Below, one piece after another: positions 51,088 to 62,197 of a DNA stretch of 64,000 nucleotides. Below the pieces are notes generated by a model that saw only the letters and a program-made list of their open reading frames with translations, searched no databases and was not told where the DNA came from. Source of the DNA: Tetranychus cinnabarinus (Eukaryota; Arthropoda; Arachnida; Trombidiformes; Tetranychidae); NCBI GenBank assembly GCA_022266195.1, contig WHVY01000001.1, positions 5,146,001 to 5,210,000 of the forward strand, written 5' to 3'. Both the position numbers and the translations under genes were made by a program. The first letter of the stretch is position 1. Each line of letters starts with the position of its first letter.

Positions 51088-52122
51088 ATCACTGGTTGAC
51101 CGAGATGAAGCTCAATGGCAAGTTGAACCCAAATGAGTCGAGACTCTACAATGTTCACTGTATGGCATTCATCATCCTTCACTTTTCATCTCAATTTTCA
51201 GTCAACTTTAACATCATCATAATCATCATTTTTCATAATCGAAATGCTTCTTCTTAGAGATTCAGATTGAACTTTATTTCGCCTTTTGTTCAGCATCTTT
51301 ACTTTGACCATTTGAGCAACAGTTTAGTCAACCATTGAATGTTGAGCAAAAGATTGAAGACTTAACAAAATTTCATTGATTCATTTTGTATCAAATGTAT
51401 CATTCAGGATGAAAAGGTTAACCACTTATTCACAACTTTCTCAGGATTCCATTTATGCTCTTAATCACGGAAATACGCTAAGCGTAACCATCAATGTATC
51501 ATGTTTGAATATAAATAAATGAATTTCTTTCAATCGTTTATCCATTGATCGAGAATACATTTGAAAATTTGTGATCAGAATGTTTTACATGCAATAATTT
51601 GATTTCAATTAGAATGCATTTTCATCATGGAATCTGTTGAATGGGAGAAAATTTTGAGTCAAAGTTGATCAGATGAAATTGGATGAGAATTGTTTGTATT
51701 AAAATTGATGAAAATGCGTTATTTTATTGAGACGCATGAGCATTTTCATGAGCAGCTTGATATTTCGAAGGCGTTCATGATAAAAGATGAAAGTTTAGGT
51801 GATGATGATGAGGATGATGAGGATGATAGGGATGATGATGGATGATGGATGTTTGTGTGTTAATAGATAAACAAAAATCACATCGAAAGATGCATTTAAG
51901 AATCAACTTTTGGTGCTCAACATTTCAAATCATTTTGTTTTCGCAATAAAAAAACATCGATATTGTTGATTAGTTTAAGAATCGGAAACGATTGAGTAAC
52001 TCTTTTAGTGTTGATCAAGTGTCGATCGAGGAAAAGCTGGTTAAAAGTTTAAATTCAATTTGCGTTTTCCAAATCATTGTGATCTTTTTTTGTCGTTGTC
52101 AACTCACAAAACCTTCACAGTC
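51088..52122. other. Gap between calcium sensor and allatotropin-like genes
   Basis: About 1 kb. It holds the calcium sensor 3' UTR, a GATGAT-rich microsatellite at 51801-51850, and the promoter side of the neuropeptide gene. No other gene seen. Confidence 0.55.
51801..51850. repeat. GATGAT/AGGATGAT microsatellite
   Basis: Imperfect GAT-based repeat over about 50 bases, about 270 bp upstream of the allatotropin-like start codon. Confidence 0.75.
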
Positions 52123-53359
52123 ATGAAAATTTCAAAAATATTTGTTACCATTTTGCTCGGATTAATGGGAACACTTGTGGTACTCAGTTTGGCCCAGAAA
52201 CCACGACTCCGAGCCTATCGAGGTTTACAGACAAGAGGTTACATGCCGTTAACAATCTCAACAGCTCGAGGTTTTGGTAAGCGGACAAACAGTCCGTTAT
52301 CAAAGACAATGTAAGTAAAGCTAAATATTTCTCCATTTATCTACAATTTGCTTCAATAACTAGTATGACTTGGGTTTTAATGGGTAGCTAAGCTTTGAGA
52401 TATTTTGTTAATATTTTCTGGTTTTCGTTATTTGTACCAAATCTGTTAATATAATGTCAAGTAATACATAAATTTGAAATTAGTTTTATATCGATTCTAG
52501 TAGCCGCGAGTTTTTTCCTGTGCAAAGCCGGGATTTGGAAATGTTGAGATTTTCGGCACTTTTCAGATTATTCAATTTTCACTAAAATTTAGTGTTCTCC
52601 ATTTTCTGAAATTGCACTGAAAATTTGACTGACAGAGTGAGTTTATTTAAAAGGTTAATGTGAGTATCATTTGTTCATTTTGGACTATTGAGAAAACACT
52701 TTCACGTTGGTGGATGAGTTGACTAGACATTGTGTGAATTGATTAGACATTGACATTTGAGTTTAGCTTATTTTCCTTATCACATTCACTGACAATTTAT
52801 CTGATCTGACTGATTCAAGTTCATTATGAGCATCATTATTATTGTGATAAGATATTGATGGGAAACATATTTGATCAAAAACATGGATTTATTCAACGAA
52901 TAAGATTCATTTGATTCTAATAAACATTACATTCAGTGTTAATTTGACGATTTAAGCATTTATACAGGGATTTATACATTTTAATATTGAGTTTAAAAGC
53001 ATTACGCTTTCATTGTTAATCGAGATCTTCAGGAAAAGACAATTTACATCACAGAAATAACATTTTTAAAGCTAAAATTTATTCTAAAGCAATTCAGATC
53101 AACCTTTTCAAAGGTTTGCCAAAGACACAAAATGTATCGTCCAAACCCAAAACCCAAGTCTAAATATTTTGAGCAAATTTAAATTCCGTCTATTATCAGT
53201 CTATTGAAGTGTTAACCAACTTGGTAAGGTAAATTAATTTGAGTTTTTAAAATGATTTTTTGCCCAACTTTTACCAGTTCTTTACCAGAAATTTTAACAG
53301 CCCAACTAATGGAGAGACTGGAATCGGATGCTCATGAGATGAATGAACAATCAAGGTGA
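52123..53359 (+). CDS. Allatotropin-like neuropeptide precursor
   Basis: Two exons: 52123-52310 and 53278-53359, joined AT|GTAAGT to TTTTACCAG|T in matching phase, giving 89 aa. A signal peptide (MKISKIFVTILLGLMGTLVV, then LSLA) is followed by a short linker and GYMPLTISTARGF-G-KR. TARGF followed by Gly and Lys-Arg is the conserved C-terminus of allatotropins, which end TARGF-amide after amidation; the insect peptide ends MMTARGF-amide. The mature peptide is probably freed at Arg (LQTR) on the left and Lys-Arg on the right. Exon 2 supplies a charged tail with SLPEILTAQLMERLES, which recalls the C-terminal part of insect precursors. Allatotropins act through a G-protein-coupled receptor on gut muscle and endocrine tissue. 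The exon 2 join is good but unverified; an alternative terminal exon is possible. Confidence 0.83.
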
Positions 53360-54355
53360 AAAGATAAAAGCTGATTGAACATTGTAATTAATAAGATTTG
53401 GCACCAATTAACCAACTGAAATGAAGTTATACTGATTCAACAACAAAAGTAGTCTTAATAAGAAACCAGAAAAAAAATGTTTTACATGAACCAAATTTAG
53501 CTCATAACTATTTCACCAGATCATGATATTAATTATAGTGATTATACTTTTCAATCTGTTCCTTTAATTTCAATTTGGTTTATCTTTTTGGAGTTGACTT
53601 TTTAATATAATTAACTAATTAGTCTTCATTAATAATAAATATGAGCAAAGAAGAAGAGAGAAGCTACGAAAATAAATCAACAAAAATGGGCAAAAAATGA
53701 CTACATTTTTGTTATTAACATAATATTGCAAATGATAATGAAGAGTGATATTATTTCAGTTCATTGTAGTCTAATGTTTCAATTAATTGTTTCAATTTGT
53801 TTTTAATTGTGAAATTTCAATTTGATGAATAAAAAAGACAAAATTTGAAAATAAAAACGCATTTCTTCATTTCTCAAACAATTGTTTCGTTGGATGTTGC
53901 CCTGAATCTTTGGAAGCAGCTTTCTTCATCTTTTATTCAATCGGTAAAATAAACTAGAAATTCATTTATTCAATTGACCAGCAATTCTGGTTATTTAACC
54001 TCAAACTGAGTTTGTATTTTCCATCAAGATAAAGGATCAATCAACTTGAGAATCTTTAATTGAAAACAATTGTAACAACATCATGTAATCATGCAATTTA
54101 TAAGTCTTAGATGGTTATGAATTGCGTGTAAATAAAGGAGTTTAATTTGAGCAAAATAATGTATTTCCCAGATCGCTGATTATGAAAGCATCTCATGACA
54201 TTCATTTCAATATTTTTTGACAATTTAGAAGTAAAATTCATTGTTGTCTGTCAACATTGAATAACATTGAGCAAAGGTTGAAATAAATGTTCAATTTAAC
54301 AATTGAAAGTGAATCTTATCAAAGCAACAATTTCACCTAAAAACAGTTGATTACA
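53360..54355. other. Gap between neuropeptide and gustatory-receptor-like genes
   Basis: About 1 kb, AT-rich. A splice-acceptor-like AAACAG lies just before the receptor ATG and may mark a non-coding first exon. Nothing else is supported. Confidence 0.5.
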
Positions 54356-56950
54356 ATGTTAACCGACATTTTAGCTAGCCTTTTGTTTCCACTGAAGACT
54401 CTCCACTCTGAGACTATTCACCCTAAATTGGGTGAATTTTTCAAATCCTGTTGTCTGAGGTACACTTATGTATCAGATGGATCCTTTCGTGAACATGATT
54501 TAGCCTGGTTTTTGTATGTAATCTCATTCCCTGCTCTGTTCCTTGGTACTCTACGATTTGCCTTTTTAATTTTCCATGTTGGTCATCCATTTTATTCAAC
54601 TTTGTTGGCTGATTTTTCCTTTTTCATGGGCCAAGCTTCATTCTGGTTTCTTTTAGCTTGTCTTGTCTGGTTCGTTGCTGCACTGATTTCCCGAGTCTAC
54701 AGTGAAATATCCAATTATAAAGTTAGTTACCAAGAATGGATGAAATCCATGATTCACCTTCAACACCCAGAGTATTCACGAGATTTGAGTACTCAAAGAG
54801 GATCCAAATTGACTTTACTCATCTTACGGTTTAACCTCATTGCCGGCACAATTTGTGCTGCTGCCGTTCATCTGCCCATCATTATTGGCTTTCCTATTCA
54901 ATGGTTGCCCGTTACTCTTGCCCATACCCTTTTCACAGCCTTTCATGGTTATCTTGTTGGCTGCTATGAAGTCAACTTTACCATTTTAACTGGTCATTAT
55001 TTGTACGTTTATGGACGTAAACATCACAGGATGGCTTCAAAGGCAAAACTGGTTGCAGCCTCAACCCAAAGTGATTACAATGAATATTTTATCCGTTTTT
55101 TGACCAAATTTAAAACACGTATGATCTCATTGAGTCGTGATATGGTTAAGATAAATAGATTTATGGCTCCAGTGTCCAGTATCATCTTTACGGGTACTTT
55201 TTTGAATGAAACTCTTTGCCTCTACCTGACCTTTTTCGTGGATATTGAAGGGCCACCCAAATATGTGATCAGATTTCTCGGTTTTTTAACCATTCTTTAC
55301 GGTCAAGTCATCTACTTCATTGCCGGATCTTATGCTCAACATCGAGTAAGTAAACCACCAAAATGATAACCTAAAGTGATACAAAAAAGACAACATAAAG
55401 TGCTCGTTAAAAAGGATAGATCATTAATTTTGAAATCAAATTAAGAAAATAATTTAGATATTCTTATATTTAGAAGATTGTATTTTTGCTTAAAAATAGA
55501 GTTGAACAAAAGGTTGCCATTTCAATCGAGAACCATTTTTCAAATTGATTAACATTCACCTTGACTAACCACTAATCTTAATCAAATAACAGGTTGAAGA
55601 TAAAAGGAGAAAATATGAGGAAAAGAATATTTTACCTCTGAAAAAATATCCATTATTACATGATAAAATGTTTAATAACAATAATAATCTATCAACACAC
55701 TGAAAGTCTAATATTGTGTGAATATGAAAATGATAAAAAAATGCTGAAAAAATGATAATATTGAACAGTGTGAAGCCAATAAACACTCAACTAAATCCCA
55801 GAGGATGACAATGAGATGATAATGTTATCTTTAAAGTTCACTTGTTCAGAGTGATATTAGTTGCTCATAATCATATTCAATCTTATTTAAGGCTTGAAAT
55901 TGTTCAAATTAAACTGACGGAAAAAAGATATATCAAGAAAGATCAATTGAATACAACAATCCATGATATTTACATGTAATAATATTTTCTTTATCTCTTG
56001 TTGACAAGACAAAATGTTTTAATCAATTTTGCCTTCATTTTTTTTTCTCTCTTCGTTTTTTTGATTCATTTTTTCTGTGTTATTGTGGTTCCTTTGACAA
56101 GTACGATGAATGCGTAACCCAATTACATCATCTAATTGAATTCAAAGCCATGAAAATCCCACTCTCATTGCGGATTAAGAGTCTTATTGCCTCGGAATAT
56201 CTGACTGAACGAAAGGTTTTCACTCTACTTGAAACAATTGATGTTTCCACAATCAACTTTATCAAGGTAAACGCAATCATCTTTTATATCCCTTTTCACC
56301 TCATCTAAATGTATTAACATGTTGAGTTGTCTTTACCCTTTGTTACTAGTCATTTCTCAGGTTAATCTATTTTCTGGTTATCTCTTTTAAACCTCAATTG
56401 TCTGATTATTGCGTGATTTTCAACTGACAATAATATTACATGTTGAAATCACTCAAATATGAATGTTTAAGTTGTCATTGAAATACATTTACCAATGGAT
56501 TCAATGATATTGGTAAAGGTTATCTGGATTGGATACTTTGTTATTTACTCATCTTTCTTGGTTAGGTTGGTAGGATGATTGGGTTAATTAGTTGTTGACG
56601 TTTAAACTCAATGAATATTTAGATTGGCTGATAAGTTAATTAGGAATTATATTGCTTAATGATATGTATCATGATCAGTAAGCTTAAAGGGTGAAACAAA
56701 AAAATGAGATGAAATTGAATGAATTAATTAACGTTGATTAACTAGATAATCTGAGATTGACTTTTTTCCATCATTTGCATAATTTGTTTCATCAGCATTA
56801 CCATTAGAGAATGTTTGATTATTTGACGTTCATGGTTATTGCATCCTTAAAATTAAATGTATTTTTCAACATCTTTTTTTTCAGGTTCAAGTTGAAATGA
56901 CGATGCTGCTGTTAATGTTGATTGGAAATGTTAAAAGAAGTTATAATTAA
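54356..56950 (+). CDS. Gustatory-receptor-like 7-TM chemoreceptor
   Basis: Three exons: 54356-55345, 56102-56266 and 56885-56950. All joins are phase 0, giving 406 aa, typical of arthropod gustatory receptors. The large first exon encodes about six hydrophobic segments, including LAWFLYVISFPALFLGTLRFAF, FFMGQASFWFLLACLVWFVAAL, LIAGTICAAAVHLPIIIGF and FLGFLTILYGQVIYFIAG. Two short C-terminal exons follow; short final exons with phase-0 introns are the classic layout of this family. Exon 2 (ECVTQLHHLIEFKAMKIPLS) is the intracellular segment and exon 3 (VQVEMTMLLLMLIGNV) is the last membrane helix. The family is very divergent, and the usual C-terminal TYxxxxxQF is not obvious. The assignment rests on topology, length and gene structure. 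The likely role is a ligand-gated chemoreceptor in sensory neurons. Confidence 0.7.
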
Positions 56951-57674
56951 CTTTAATTTTGTCCTGTTGACTATGCATTCACCAATTCCAATGGAATCCA
57001 ATGGTTATCCAATCCTTATGTAAATAATTTAAGCAAAATCTGTAATGAAAATGAAAAAAAAGAGAAATCAGATTTTTTTGTTTTACGATTATCTATTATA
57101 GATTATTTGGAGTTGAGATTCTCTATAACATTTGAATAATTACCTGAATTTGTAAAGCCAAGTGAATCTTTTTTTTGAGGAAAAAAGGTGAAATTTTTAA
57201 ACCTGCAAAAGACAGAAGTCAATATATTACAATTGGTGTCAATCAAAGTCTGGTTTAAAAGAAACGAATTAGATTCAAGTAAACTCATCTCCATAATTAA
57301 ACTTATCTCATACATCTTATAGGAAGTAGATGGTTGAATATTCCTGGCTACATCTGAATTTTAATCCAAAATAGCACCAAGTATTTCGCATATATTTGAA
57401 TAAATTAGACTGTGTTTAATCATGTTGAATGATCAAGGTTAGTATTGACGGGCAATAATTGCTTGCAGGTTAAGATTTATTACAGGCAGTCAAACAAGTT
57501 TAATTGTTGGTGGGCCCGTCTTCGATGGCCGTCAAGTTTTGTCCAAAGAGAAGCTTGTCCAAAGAGAAGCTTGTCCAAAGTCACTCTTTGGTGTTGTCAC
57601 AGTAATTCAGTTTTGCTTTTGTCTTTGGTTCGAGAGTTGGTGTGATAACTTTGATTCACAGTGGATTGGTGAAT
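56951..57674. other. Gap upstream of the ABCH transporter
   Basis: About 700 bases. A 16-bp tandem repeat lies at 57541-57580, and an acceptor-like TTGATTCACAG lies about 20 bp before the ABCH ATG, which suggests a 5' UTR intron. No gene seen. Confidence 0.5.
57541..57580. repeat. 16-bp tandem repeat, 2.5 copies
   Basis: The unit GTCCAAAGAGAAGCTT occurs twice in full (57541-57572), followed by GTCCAAAG. It lies about 95 bp upstream of the ABCH start codon. Confidence 0.8.
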
Positions 57675-59753
57675 ATGACAGAGTCGCCAGCAACCATCAA
57701 TTCGGAATGCAACAACAATGGAGCAGAGGAACAGGTGGCAGTTGAGTCCAGGAATTTAATGTTAACCTATTTTGATGAAGGTAAAACTACTACAGTTTTG
57801 GATAAGTTCAACATTAAAATACCAAAAGGTTGTGTCTATGCACTTATTGGTCCATCTGGTAGCGGTAAGACAACTTACCTCCGATCCCTTATTGGTTTGA
57901 AGACCCTTGACGCAGGTGAAACTCGACTCTTTGGCCTGACTTTGGGCCATCCATTGCTTGATATTCCTGGTTGTGGGTTGGGTTACATGCCACAAGATAC
58001 GGCTTTAAATGACAATTTGACCATTTCTGAGATTATCAACTATTTTGGTGCTTTGTACAGGATCCCAAACAAAGAGTGTAAAGCCAAAGCAAAAGTGTTG
58101 TGTGAACGCTTAGGCCTTCCAGAAGAGTCTCGATCCATAGGTCAACTAAGTGGTGGACAAAAACGAAGAGTTTCATTCATCTGCACTCTTATCCATAAAC
58201 CAAGGTTAATGATTCTCGATGAGCCAACAGTTGGTTGCGATCCAATAGTTATTGAAGTCATGTGGCAGTGTATCCTTGAAATAGCTCGATCCTATGGAAC
58301 AACAGTGATTGTTACAACCCATTATCTGGAAGAGGCCAGGAAGACGGACATGATTGGCTTCATGAGAAAAGGACATTTACTCGCCCAAGGAAGTCCAGCC
58401 AAGATTATGAATCTTTACAAGGTTTCAAGCATTGAAAAGGCTTTTGCTATAATGGTTAAGCAAGATAAAATTAGAAGAAGCATAACTCCTCCTAGTGGTA
58501 CTTTAGGCACTATTAAAGAAAATAAAACAACACTGGAACCTTCAAAATCACCTTTTTCATCAAATAACACTTTTAGATTGAAAACTTATTTCCAGATTTT
58601 CTCAGCTGTTTTACATCGAGTCCTCTTAATCTACATAAAAAGTAAAACTTATCTTATCGCAACAACCCTTTTGACATTGACTTTGATCAGCCTATCAGCC
58701 ATTTGCTTTGGTCCAACACCTCACAATCTTGATATTGGTTTTATCAACAATGAGTCGCCAGTTGAATATAGTCATTCATTTATCCATTCAATTAACTCTC
58801 ACATTATAAACTTGGTTGAATACAACGATACAGGTGAAGCTGAAGATGATATGAAGGCTGGTAAGATCCGTGCTTATTTGACAATTTCCCTAGATTACAC
58901 TGAAAAGATGATATCAAAGTTGACATTTAGCCAAGGATCGAGCAAAATCAATGCTAGCCTTGCTTCAAGGCGGTTAGTAACTCTTTACCAGTTAAAAGCT
59001 GATATGCATTCCGTGACAATTGTACATTATCTCGCCAAGGCTTTGAATGCATCTGCTTGGCGTATTAGTCGTCGTGTCCTTCACCATCCAATGTTAGCTC
59101 AGTCGCCCATCATGAATGTCGATCCGATAGCTGAGCCTGAACTTGAAGAAGATCAATACAATTCTCGCAATTACTTCATCCAAGTGTTCACGATGCACTG
59201 GTCCTTCTTTGTCTTCCTTTATTTGTCAATTTCCACCTTTCATAATGATATAACTACTCCATTGTATGAACGAAGCATATCTGCTGGTTCAACACCAACC
59301 CAATTCATATTGAGTCACCTTATTTCTTCCCTTCTCCTACCTTCGCTCATCAGTTTACCCGTCATGATTTGTATTATTGACATTTTCCATGCAACAGCTA
59401 ACGGTTCACTTTTTCTCACCTGGTTCATCTATTTGGTAAACATTGTTTCAGCCATTGTAACTGCCTTCTTGATGGCGACCATGAAACTTGATATGTTCAT
59501 TGTCCTTTGTTGTGCCTCTGCTTATGATTTTTTGTCCATCTTTTGCGGTGCTGGTAATATTTCAGCAGACGCATTGCCATACTTTATGAAGCCTTTAACA
59601 TGGGTATTTCCAAATAAGCACAATAATGAGGCAATGATTCGTGTCATGGTCCATGGTGATGGATTGGAATCGCCATTGGTTTACAAAACTGTAATTTACA
59701 ATTTGAGTTACATTCTTTTGATTCTTTTCATATTGAGATGGATCCTTTCTTGA
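57675..59753 (+). CDS. ABC half transporter, ABCH-like
   Basis: A single coding exon of 692 aa, starting at ATG 57675 just after a likely splice acceptor. The order is nucleotide-binding domain then membrane domain, the reverse layout shared by ABCG and ABCH. Walker A is GPSGSGKT (residues 59-66), Q-loop YMPQD, signature LSGGQ (158-162), Walker B LMILDE (178-183) and H-loop TTHYLEEA; all key residues are intact. One membrane segment lies near residues 330-355 (YLIATTLLTLTLISLSAICF). After a long extracellular part come about five more towards the C-terminus (SFFVFLYLSIS, SLISLPVMICIIDIF, LTWFIYLVNIVSAIVTAFL, and others). ABCH is arthropod-enriched, and some members are linked to lipid transport to the cuticle. 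Substrate is unknown. The last third is partly duplicated at 62561-62985. Confidence 0.92.
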   Translation: MTESPATINSECNNNGAEEQVAVESRNLMLTYFDEGKTTTVLDKFNIKIPKGCVYALIGPSGSGKTTYLRSLIGLKTLDAGETRLFGLTLGHPLLDIPGCGLGYMPQDTALNDNLTISEIINYFGALYRIPNKECKAKAKVLCERLGLPEESRSIGQLSGGQKRRVSFICTLIHKPRLMILDEPTVGCDPIVIEVMWQCILEIARSYGTTVIVTTHYLEEARKTDMIGFMRKGHLLAQGSPAKIMNLYKVSSIEKAFAIMVKQDKIRRSITPPSGTLGTIKENKTTLEPSKSPFSSNNTFRLKTYFQIFSAVLHRVLLIYIKSKTYLIATTLLTLTLISLSAICFGPTPHNLDIGFINNESPVEYSHSFIHSINSHIINLVEYNDTGEAEDDMKAGKIRAYLTISLDYTEKMISKLTFSQGSSKINASLASRRLVTLYQLKADMHSVTIVHYLAKALNASAWRISRRVLHHPMLAQSPIMNVDPIAEPELEEDQYNSRNYFIQVFTMHWSFFVFLYLSISTFHNDITTPLYERSISAGSTPTQFILSHLISSLLLPSLISLPVMICIIDIFHATANGSLFLTWFIYLVNIVSAIVTAFLMATMKLDMFIVLCCASAYDFLSIFCGAGNISADALPYFMKPLTWVFPNKHNNEAMIRVMVHGDGLESPLVYKTVIYNLSYILLILFILRWILS

Positions 59754-59899
59754 AATGAAATAAATGAAAATACAGTAATGAGCAGGATTAAGTTAACTTT
59801 TTAGTTACGTGAACCGTCCAACCAAGACAGGCTTTGATGTACCCTTTGTAAGTGTTTTGGTTACTGATATATTCCTGTTTCGCGAATCCTTTAAGCAAA

Positions 59900-60190
59900 C
59901 AAACACTTAAAACACAAAAATATTTTAACGACGACAGTTTTCGAGAAATTTGAGGACAGAGTTGAAACTTGGCCTTTTGTTCAATGGTGTGAAAGCATAT
60001 TTGTTCATGAAACTCATTTTACTGATTTAAATTTTTATCAATCAAAAAATGCTTTAATTTTGAGAAATACATTTTCACCAGTTCGATTTTCAGTTAAACG
60101 GACTGCTTCTTGTTACCGTAAAAGTTAGAGAGCTAAAACTTATTTGTCGATAAAAATGATTGGTACACTTCAGCAATCGAAAGTTACTTT
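59900..60190 (+). repeat. Dispersed repeat, partial copy of the 47.8 kb family
   Basis: Shares ordered blocks with about 47790-48080, such as GAGGxCAxAxTTGAAACTT, TTTTGAGAAAT, and a stretch around GAGATCTGAAACTT / GAGAGCTAAAACTT followed by GTCGATAAAAAT. It is diverged and in the same orientation as the left copy there. Confidence 0.65.
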
Positions 60191-60332
60191 CAATTTAAAT
60201 TTATTTTGTATCAACAGTTCTCTTTTGTATCAACAGTGGCCTTGATCTAAAGGCGTAACCGCTAGCTATATCCAGCTTAGCTGGCGTTTAATAGTAAGGG
60301 AAGATTGGATCACATAGCGAACAAACTCAATA

Positions 60333-60500
60333 CGAATCTGTTTAATCAAAAGCGAATCATTGATAATCTCGATTTTAACACCTATGTAAATCCTATACAA
60401 TCTTTAGACCGATGACTTACTACTTACTGGTTACAAAGAGTTTTATAAAGTGTTCGAATATCTTTTGCCTTGTTAATATATTACAATACGAATGATACAG
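60333..60500 (-). repeat. Dispersed repeat, copy 2 (inverted relative to 36170-36362)
   Basis: The reverse complement of this stretch aligns with 36170-36362, including AACACCTATGTAAATCCTAT on this strand and a GGCAAAAGATA block on the other. It lies directly after another repeat segment, suggesting nested or composite insertions. Confidence 0.7.
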
Positions 60501-60988
60501 AAAAATCATGAATAAGCATTTCTCCCTGCACATTGAAATCTTTTATTTATGTTATCAACTGTTATATAATAATACATAATTTTAATATTTTTGACTTTTT
60601 TTCGATAGTAACCAATAAACAATTTAAATTTTCGAAAACCTTTTTTCTTCAATATTCTGATTACTTGGGCGGACAATATGCATACTGTCGGAACGTTTTG
60701 AAAACAGTTACTGATTTTACAATTTCGGCTGAAAATTTTATCTAAACATTGTGGGAAATTGTTCAAAGTCATGGAGAAATGCGATATACAATTACAGGGA
60801 TTCATCACGAATGAATTTATTCATTTAAACAACTACATTATCAAAACTAGGCAAAAAACATTGTAAGACGCAAAATTAAATAAAATGAGATTTAATTTTT
60901 GGCTGGGGTTTGGTAAAAGCAGTGTTAAATATTTTTTATCCCAATTCGTTTTCATTTTTATTGGAAAATATTAATACATAATGTATAA

Positions 60989-61612
60989 TCATTTAGAGAG
61001 ATTGAGAGATTTTTGCCATTTATTAAAGCATCTTTTTGGCTGTTTTGTTGATGCTGGCCATTCTGTGCCAACTTTTGGCTCCAATATTCGCCGCACGAGA
61101 CAAGCTGGTCTTTTGACCTTATTATTTATAACGCGTGAATTCATGTGGCGTGTTATGGCATAGCGATCACCTGGTCGACTTGGCTGCCCACAATAAGGAC
61201 AAGCGTATACACGTGCTCCTCTTTTAGAAATATTGAGTTCTCTCAATTTACTGCCGAGCGGAATGCTTGCTTGCCGCTGTACCCACGGATATTTATTATG
61301 CAGTTCTAGATGTTCCGCAACTTCATAATATTTATCATATTCCAAATGAGCCATAAGGGTATTGTCGATGATGGCGATGTGGTCCACTTTCACTGGAAAA
61401 AATGCTTTCAGTTCGCCAGTACAAATTGTTATCGTTTTTTCCTGAATTAAGTGAAATGAAGAAAATGTTTTCATTTAGTAGAAATAGAAAAAGAAAACAA
61501 AAAAGTGAATACAAAAATTATTATTACTTACAGTTTCTTCAGTTGAAATGTTGTTATTACCCTCTAGAACTGGAACTATGGGTGTTTTACTTTGTGCCCG
61601 AGTTTTCACCAT
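60989..61612 (-). CDS. Unrecognised 177-aa protein with Cys/His cluster
   Basis: Two exons: 61532-61612 and 60989-61441, split by a 90-nt intron (ACT|GTAAGT to CACTTAATTCAG|GAA) in phase 0. I do not recognise a family. The N-terminal 27 residues are polar (MVKTRAQSKTPIVPVLEG). A mixed region follows (ITICTGELKAFFPVKVDHIAI), then LEYDKYYEVAEHLELHNKYPWV. A possible zinc-binding knot has CPYCGQPSRPGD and ITRHMNS, with one more Cys 16 residues on (RPACLVRR). The C-terminus is basic. The neat short intron and matching phase argue for a real gene despite repeats on both sides. It could be a nucleic-acid-binding protein, a lineage-specific gene, or a domesticated transposon part; none can be chosen. 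A CTCF-like motif lies about 160 bp upstream. Confidence 0.62.
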
Positions 61613-61946
61613 GATGTGCAAAAGTTAACAATTAAAATTGAAATTGAAAATGTTTAAAATTTGGAAATTAGATGGAAAATTTGAAGAAAAGAGCTGTAAT
61701 CTTTGATTTCAAAACGCGTAAATATTTCGAATCCCTTCAATCACATGTCTTCAAAGCAACAAAACATGTAACTCAAGCGCCATCTATATGACGCTGGAGT
61801 CTCTTTGTTATTACCGCAAACGTAACGCATAAATCCTGTCTTACCGCGATCTTCAGAAATTCACAACATGGTTACGCCCTACTACTGGGAAATCTTTGAT
61901 CTTTTATTATCTGATGATAAAAAAATGGATGATTTATCAATGAATA
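61613..61946. other. Upstream region of the unknown Cys/His gene
   Basis: About 330 bases between the ATG and the MITE. It should hold the promoter. A CGCCATCTATA motif lies at 61778-61788. No other element recognised. Confidence 0.45.
61774..61788 (-). promoter_or_regulatory. CTCF-like TATAGATGGCGCTTG motif
   Basis: The minus strand shows the TAGATGGCGC core about 160 bp upstream of the unknown minus-strand gene. It is a partial match to ASYAGRKGGCRSYR. Confidence 0.35.
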
Positions 61947-62197
61947 CACTTTTCCCTCGAGTTTTTTGTCTTTTTGTTATGCTGCTATCTAGTTTAACTA
62001 GAGGGAAAAACCACGAATTTTACAATCAAAACAATTAAAAATTTAATGACTCCCCCCTATGGGGAGAGAGGCAAAGAGGCAACGTGGGGATGTCAATTGA
62101 AGAGCTCAATTGTTTTGAGCGTAAAATTCGTGATTTCCCCCTCTAGTTACTCTAGATGGCAGCATAACAAAAAGACAAAAAACTCGAGGGAAAAGTG
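61947..62197. mobile_element. MITE with about 80-bp terminal inverted repeats, TA-flanked
   Basis: Left end CACTTTTCCCTCGAGTTTTT and right end AAAAACTCGAGGGAAAAGTG are reverse complements, and the match continues inwards for about 80 bp. The element is about 251 bp, has no coding frame, and is bounded by TA on both sides. That fits a non-autonomous Tc1/mariner-type element. The inverted repeats contain a CTAGATGGCAGCA sequence (62152-62164) and a slightly changed counterpart on the left. Confidence 0.8.

Larger units (their letters stand above)
59754..60988. other. Repeat-rich gap after the ABCH gene
   Basis: Holds the ABCH 3' UTR and two dispersed-repeat segments listed separately (about 59900-60190 and 60333-60500). 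No supported gene. The paired open frames at 60506-60808 and 60533-60745 overlap on opposite strands without family features. Confidence 0.55.

Noticed and set aside
52060..52122. Upstream in-frame Met for the allatotropin-like precursor
   Set aside because: Starting there puts polar residues before the signal peptide; the ATG at 52123 gives a normal secretory start.
60506..60808. Overlapping open frames on both strands
   Set aside because: Low-complexity AT-rich frames without splice partners or motifs.
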